A stretch of 64,000 nt of DNA from JBBDYH01 sp040901795. GTDB lineage: Bacteria; Planctomycetota; Planctomycetia; Pirellulales; JALHPA01. A model generated the notes under the pieces. That model saw only the letters and a list, made by a program, of their open reading frames with translations, did no database searches and was not told where the DNA came from. The position numbers were made by a program, and so were the translations under genes. Where the stretch lies: positions 1 to 64,000 of the forward strand of contig JBBDYH010000161.1 in assembly GCA_040901795.1 (NCBI GenBank). The letters are read 5' to 3'. Below, in pieces: positions 61,001 to 64,000 of this stretch (position 1 is its first letter; every line of letters begins with the position of its first letter).

Positions 61001-63182
61001 AGCACCAATATGGGCCGATAAGCTGCGGACGGAGCCGGTCACCGGAGGGAGCGATCCATGGACTGTCGAGAAATGGGACGAATCGTGGCAATTCCGTCGC
61101 TTGGAAGCATACATCCGCCAAATCGAATGTCGCGAGGAGTTGAAGCGACTGGCGGAGGAACGGGTTGAGTGTGAAAAGCGCTTACGAAAGGCGATGACTG
61201 AGCTGGTGCGTGTGCGGACGTACCTCGGTATAAAGCGACGGCTGACACCGGCACGGCATTCGGCACTAAACGAGTTCGTGGCTGCCATTCATGACATCGG
61301 CGCCGGAACTGGAATTCGTGCTCGTCGTTATCGTGGAGACGCACGACGCGCAATGTCGAACTGCATTGAGGCAGTTCCATGTTGGATCATGCCGACGTGG
61401 CGAGCCTCTGAGTCTTTGCCACCGGCGCTCGGAGCATTTGACCTGATTATCGTTGATGAAGCATCGCAATCAGATGCAATGGCGCTTCCTGCGCTCCTTC
61501 GCGCGAACAAGCTGTTGATTGTGGGCGACGATAAACAGGTCAGTCCTTCACCGATCGGAATCGAGGAACGGAGAATTCTCCAGTTGCGACACAGTTACCT
61601 AGACGATCAACCGTTCGCGGCAGCACTCATGCCGGGCAGCTCACTCTATCGGTTAGGCCTCTCGGTGTTTCCGACTGAGAATATCCTCCTTAACGAGCAC
61701 TTCCGTTGCGTTGAACCCATCATTCGGTTCAGTTTCCAGTTCTATCCCAAGAGAATCGAGCCTGTACGTATTCCCAAACCGTCGGAACGTTTGGACCCGC
61801 CGCTTGTCGATGTCTACCTGCCTCATGGCGAACGTGATTCGCAGAAAACCAATCGCGTCGAAGGCATTGCAATCGTCGATGAAATCGAACGCCTCGTCAA
61901 TGATCCGGCGTATGAAAAACGAACCATCGGTGTAGTTTGTCTGATCGGCAGTAAGCAAGCTTATCTAATCCAAAGTCTCTTGATCGAACGCATCGGAGAG
62001 GCTCTCTTTTTGAAACACAAAATCGCATGTGGCGACGCGGCAACCTTTCAGGGCAAAGAGCGCGATATCATGTTTGTGTCGATGATCGCGAGCCCAGGTA
62101 AGGCCACAGCGCAAACGGCCTTGCTGTGGCAGCAACGGTTCAATGTGGCTTTATCGCGTGCGCGGGACCGCATGTACCTCTTTCGTTCCGTTAAGCCAGA
62201 AGACTTACAGAACCCTCGAGACTTGAAGCTCAGGGTGATTAATCACTTTCTGAACCCGATGCCCGCACCTCTGAAAGAAGTCGAGGAACTTACTGAACTT
62301 TGCGAATCGGGGTTCGAGAGAGAAGTCTTTCGACAATTGGCAAAACTAGGCTACCGCGTCACACCACAGGTCAGCGTTGGCGAATTCCGAATCGATCTCG
62401 TGGTCGACGGCGATCACGATCGGCGATTGGCCATTGAACTAGACGGTGACCATCACCATGGACCAGACCGATGGTTCGAGGATTGGAACCGACAAAAGAT
62501 TTTAGAGCGCGCGGGCTGGACCTTTTGGCGCTGTTGGGCCTCCAGCTTCGCCTTGGACCCTGATGGCTGCATGGGAGACTTGATTGCTACGTTGAACCAA
62601 ATGCAAATCGAGCCAATCGGTGCCGGAGAAGCCAGAAGTCCATATACTGATCATAGGGTCATACAACTCAACCAAGTAGGCAATTCCGTTGACCGACGAT
62701 TTGATAGCGAGTCACTCGAACCAGTGGTGGAAATCGGTGACAAACTGATAGTCTCCTTCGAGGATACTCCCAACCGTCACTTCGCCTTGATCATGACGGC
62801 AGACGAGACTGATCTCGTAAACGGTATTCTTTCCGCCAACGATTCACCTGGAAAGCACTTGCTTGGCGCGCGTGCGGAGGAAGAAGTCGTCCTTGATTGG
62901 GACGGCAAGGAGCGCTGCACAACTATATTGGAGGTTATTAAGCCGAAGCAAACCACAGAACGAGGGCGTGCTGTCTTCTCGGACGACGAATCCGCGCCTC
63001 AGCCGACAAGTCCTGCAACCAGCGTGCACCAACTCCCCCTTCAGCAACCACCGAGTAATGGGCAACCGACTGAAAGCGAATTGGCCAAATACGTCGAATA
63101 CGAGCGGTTGAGGAAGGCCAATGGATTCAACTGCAAGCCGCTCGAGCAATGGCTTGAGCATTACCGGCGGCACAAGAGCTAG
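58089..63182 (+). CDS. SF1 helicase with PD-(D/E)xK nuclease and GreA/B C-terminal-like domain
   Basis: A 1697-residue protein. Residues about 1-400 are unassigned. The SF1 (COG1112/DNA2-NAM7-like) motor has Walker A GPPGTGKT at 436-443, a long helical insertion of about 650 residues, Walker B IIVDEAS near 1120-1126, LLNEHFRCVEP, GDAATFQGKERDIMFVS and VALSRARDRMYL near 1352. A PD-(D/E)xK nuclease of the REase_MTES_1575/Vsr type follows at about 1409-1490 (FRIDLVVDG, LAIELDGDHHH). About 1545-1617 (VEIGDKLIVSFED, LSANDSPGKHLLGARAEEEV) resembles the GreA/GreB C-terminal domain. ATG 58089 is preferred over an upstream TTG. No methylase or partner gene adjoins. Codon use is less GC-biased than neighbours, hinting at transfer. 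Confidence 0.9.
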   Translation: MAAKERLIGLLRYVEELARLAEPTVFSVRSYRTLLFFEHELQNRVGIQHDVAEPDGQVWIRIERLQRNDPPPPEPSIAKWIVVSRDPDRPPEILETRLEKGMQLTDAELLVNEKKVDVADVMKSTIDGRDVVDVRFRLDRLPDVKEAIESYLSGPWQKWSDEEKPRRETIAIYDKFFNLVQLIESSGVEAPTEVVFGIGMVLWRIEGKKVEHPLIEVLIEIDIDPKSHALRVRPREADPQVYLKPFVELGNPAVNRLGQYAREFFAKLANLDAEVANADQVEFSPFHRGTFEAVLQMATAVLATGRYYPDVSSDPTERSLPEVDDNLTITDTWAVYARPRSANLFVQDVQRLKDAVNKAELLPRCAERLVSKPPEEESCDFIDLQQGIGAFSGNGGLDTFEPDSTDPDVFFPKVFNDAQVEIIRRLEKQDGVVVQGPPGTGKTHTIANIVCHYLATGRSVLVVSKGEPALQVLREHIPEEIRDLTISLLTSEREGLKQLETAVTCMANDVANRDTRRLERDLRDHETEIVRLRQRISENDQQVCRLAELQLKPVLNFNVRPAELAQQIVTDAEKHEWLPDRLGHDDCHNPKFSNDDIKTARRARQTLGTDLAYIDHALPSVNDLPDSASISSVHSDLVRAENLTRSAQIQHLPQMSTRAPQAVAQAEQMLLELRDVRSALERMSLPNQVWLRRYYDIWLTEGADSERTRPLKLLINELTALQQQRQRFLERPVQIPMLRRSREDLFEAVQRAKVGGNPFRLLSFGKRDAKEAYVKIKVGAQRPKTRTDWQHVSDYFEFQNSLAAFVERWNVLANELQLPEAPVAFDQAVNWSSELRSNAEAVFAVAKVYREATCPAIRTLFSQGLNADLVACDKQAVNRAIETLEANIAVRKLAGARVELEVAIERLQKHSGQIVQNMLVFLRETVGRPTLSDKEITSRWLGLVQELRRLQPSRPSLNEVARVAQLIEASGAPIWADKLRTEPVTGGSDPWTVEKWDESWQFRRLEAYIRQIECREELKRLAEERVECEKRLRKAMTELVRVRTYLGIKRRLTPARHSALNEFVAAIHDIGAGTGIRARRYRGDARRAMSNCIEAVPCWIMPTWRASESLPPALGAFDLIIVDEASQSDAMALPALLRANKLLIVGDDKQVSPSPIGIEERRILQLRHSYLDDQPFAAALMPGSSLYRLGLSVFPTENILLNEHFRCVEPIIRFSFQFYPKRIEPVRIPKPSERLDPPLVDVYLPHGERDSQKTNRVEGIAIVDEIERLVNDPAYEKRTIGVVCLIGSKQAYLIQSLLIERIGEALFLKHKIACGDAATFQGKERDIMFVSMIASPGKATAQTALLWQQRFNVALSRARDRMYLFRSVKPEDLQNPRDLKLRVINHFLNPMPAPLKEVEELTELCESGFEREVFRQLAKLGYRVTPQVSVGEFRIDLVVDGDHDRRLAIELDGDHHHGPDRWFEDWNRQKILERAGWTFWRCWASSFALDPDGCMGDLIATLNQMQIEPIGAGEARSPYTDHRVIQLNQVGNSVDRRFDSESLEPVVEIGDKLIVSFEDTPNRHFALIMTADETDLVNGILSANDSPGKHLLGARAEEEVVLDWDGKERCTTILEVIKPKQTTERGRAVFSDDESAPQPTSPATSVHQLPLQQPPSNGQPTESELAKYVEYERLRKANGFNCKPLEQWLEHYRRHKS

Positions 63183-63208
63183 CGCATGAACCTTGGTGAA
63201 CCCATCGA

Positions 63209-63472
63209 TCACTGCTTTCGCTTCAGTTCGGCGTCGTGTTCTTTGGAGAATTTCTTGATTTCCTCGCCGAAATTGAGCAATCGCGCCCATTGCTCGACAT
63301 AGAGCGTGACCGGCATCCGCTGGAGTCCGTAGACGCTGATCGCGCCTTTTGCACTGACTTTGCAGTAGAGCGTCCCCCGGGGCCGCGCTTCGATTTTCTC
63401 AAGGAGTTGCTTTGCCTCGCTGACATCGAGTTCGCCACTCGCAAGTTTCGCGAGAATCTCGTCTTGATCCAT
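63209..63472 (-). CDS. Small planctomycete hypothetical protein
   Basis: An 87-residue protein starting MDQDEILAKLASGELDVSEA, with RGTLYCKVSAKGAISVYGLQRMPVTLYVEQWARLL. I recall this motif set in many planctomycete proteins, with no function. The N-terminal half is a helix pair, the C-terminal half basic. It is convergent with the helicase gene, 26 bp apart. Confidence 0.75.
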   Translation of the reverse strand: MDQDEILAKLASGELDVSEAKQLLEKIEARPRGTLYCKVSAKGAISVYGLQRMPVTLYVEQWARLLNFGEEIKKFSKEHDAELKRKQ

Positions 63473-63611
63473 GGTCGAGTGCGTCCATCTCAAGCAGATT
63501 TAGGAGCTGATAAACGTCGGCACGATCAGCGGCCAGCGATCTATGTTAGCCGAAAGGCATTGCGATATGCGAGACTAGCGCTATGACGGATCGTCCGAGA
63601 CACGGGTCGAC

Positions 63612-64000
63612 CTACGGCTGATTGCTCGGCGGGAGGCCGACGTCGCTTACCACCGGCGGGCCGAGAATTGGGACGGTTTGGCCGGGCGTTACGGGCGCGG
63701 GAGCCGGCCGCGCGATGATCGGGCCGTGCATTAAGCGGTCCTGGATCTTTAAGAGTAGCTCTTGCTCCAGAGCCGCGTCGCGCCCCAGGCCGATCCAGCC
63801 GGAGGTTTGCCGTGGGTTGGCTACAGGGCGCGGCTGGTCGCCCACCTGGCGGGCGAGCGACGGCTCGGCTTCGATGGTGCGGTCGACCGAATTGTCGTAG
63901 CGAAACACCGCGGCGCCGGTCGTGGCGTACATCGGCCGCTCGACGTCTTCCAGTTCTTTGAGCACGGTCACGTCGACGAGGTAGCCGCTCGCGTCGGGAA
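63612..64000 (-). CDS. Hypothetical protein, 5' end beyond the window
   Basis: The C-terminal 130 or so residues of a gene that continues past the window edge. Read on the minus strand the frame goes on upstream of 63971 as PDASGYLVDVTVL, then YATTGAAVFRYDNSVDRTIEAEPSLAR and a Pro-rich tail (APAPVTPGQTVPILGPPVV). The pattern LVDVTVLKELEDVERP suggests a secreted or lipoprotein-type planctomycete protein. Start and full length cannot be seen. Confidence 0.65.
   Translation of the reverse strand, partial: PDASGYLVDVTVLKELEDVERPMYATTGAAVFRYDNSVDRTIEAEPSLARQVGDQPRPVANPRQTSGWIGLGRDAALEQELLLKIQDRLMHGPIIARPAPAPVTPGQTVPILGPPVVSDVGLPPSNQP

Noticed and set aside
58089..63182. Complete restriction-modification or BREX-type system
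   Set aside because: Only the helicase-nuclease is present; no methyltransferase, specificity or phosphatase gene adjoins it.

Overview
The window looks like a chromosome segment of a planctomycete, probably of the order Pirellulales. The lineage markers are a DUF1598 protein, a DUF1501 protein with a Tat signal, a DUF1559 pseudopilin-like protein, a TPR protein carrying two RNA polymerase alpha C-terminal domains, a SecD-SecF fusion, a full KDO gene (kdsA) and methanofuran-type C1 genes. Intergenic space is also full of short palindromic repeat families of the kind common in planctomycetes. Genes are assigned by reading the translated sequence for known motifs; no database search was possible.

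Layout. 0-5 kb: an ECF sigma factor, an FHA-GAF-sigma54 activator and a secreted DUF1598 protein. 5.1-7.9 kb: a three-gene operon (mfnD-mfnF-mfnE) for a methanofuran-like C1 carrier. 8-8.6 kb: a DUF433/DUF5615 toxin-antitoxin-like pair. 8.7-14.9 kb: the iron-sulfur assembly locus, read leftwards as sufR, nuoB, sufC, sufB, a small protein, sufD, a Rieske ferredoxin and a sufT-like gene. 15-26 kb: dihydrouridine synthase, a FlK-like thioesterase, a peptidoglycan-binding protein, a short SecA, lipoproteins, an alpha/beta-hydrolase-fold protein without the catalytic serine, and a LysM protein. 26.7-32.5 kb: the classical tgt-yajC-secDF operon. 32.5-36 kb: DUF2442, DUF1501 and TPR-alphaCTD proteins.

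36-49 kb is the accessory part: a pectate lyase, a GH39 enzyme, a GH31 enzyme, a four-gene cassette (zinc-ribbon-like protein, EVE-like protein, HicA, HicB) bracketed by a near-perfect 26-bp direct repeat, a carotenoid oxygenase, a DUF1559 protein, a CsoR-family repressor with a tiny cysteine-rich secreted peptide, a tRNA-Thr gene flanked by decayed recombinase genes, and a gene split by an in-frame amber codon. 49-57 kb is core again (lipoprotein, kdsA, lipid kinase, rpmE, prfA, prmC) with an unknown two-gene unit at 53.7-54.4 kb. 58-63.2 kb holds one very large gene: an SF1 helicase with a C-terminal PD-(D/E)xK nuclease and a GreA/GreB C-terminal-like domain, a plausible defence or genome-maintenance enzyme.

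The strongest unexplained non-coding signal is a family of perfect hairpins whose stem words differ but which all close on a GC pair step around a three-base loop, TCC/TCT or the reverse complement. They are arranged with the TCY-loop units to the left and RGA-loop units to the right, sit mainly at gene 3' ends, and one copy lies inside the GH31 reading frame.
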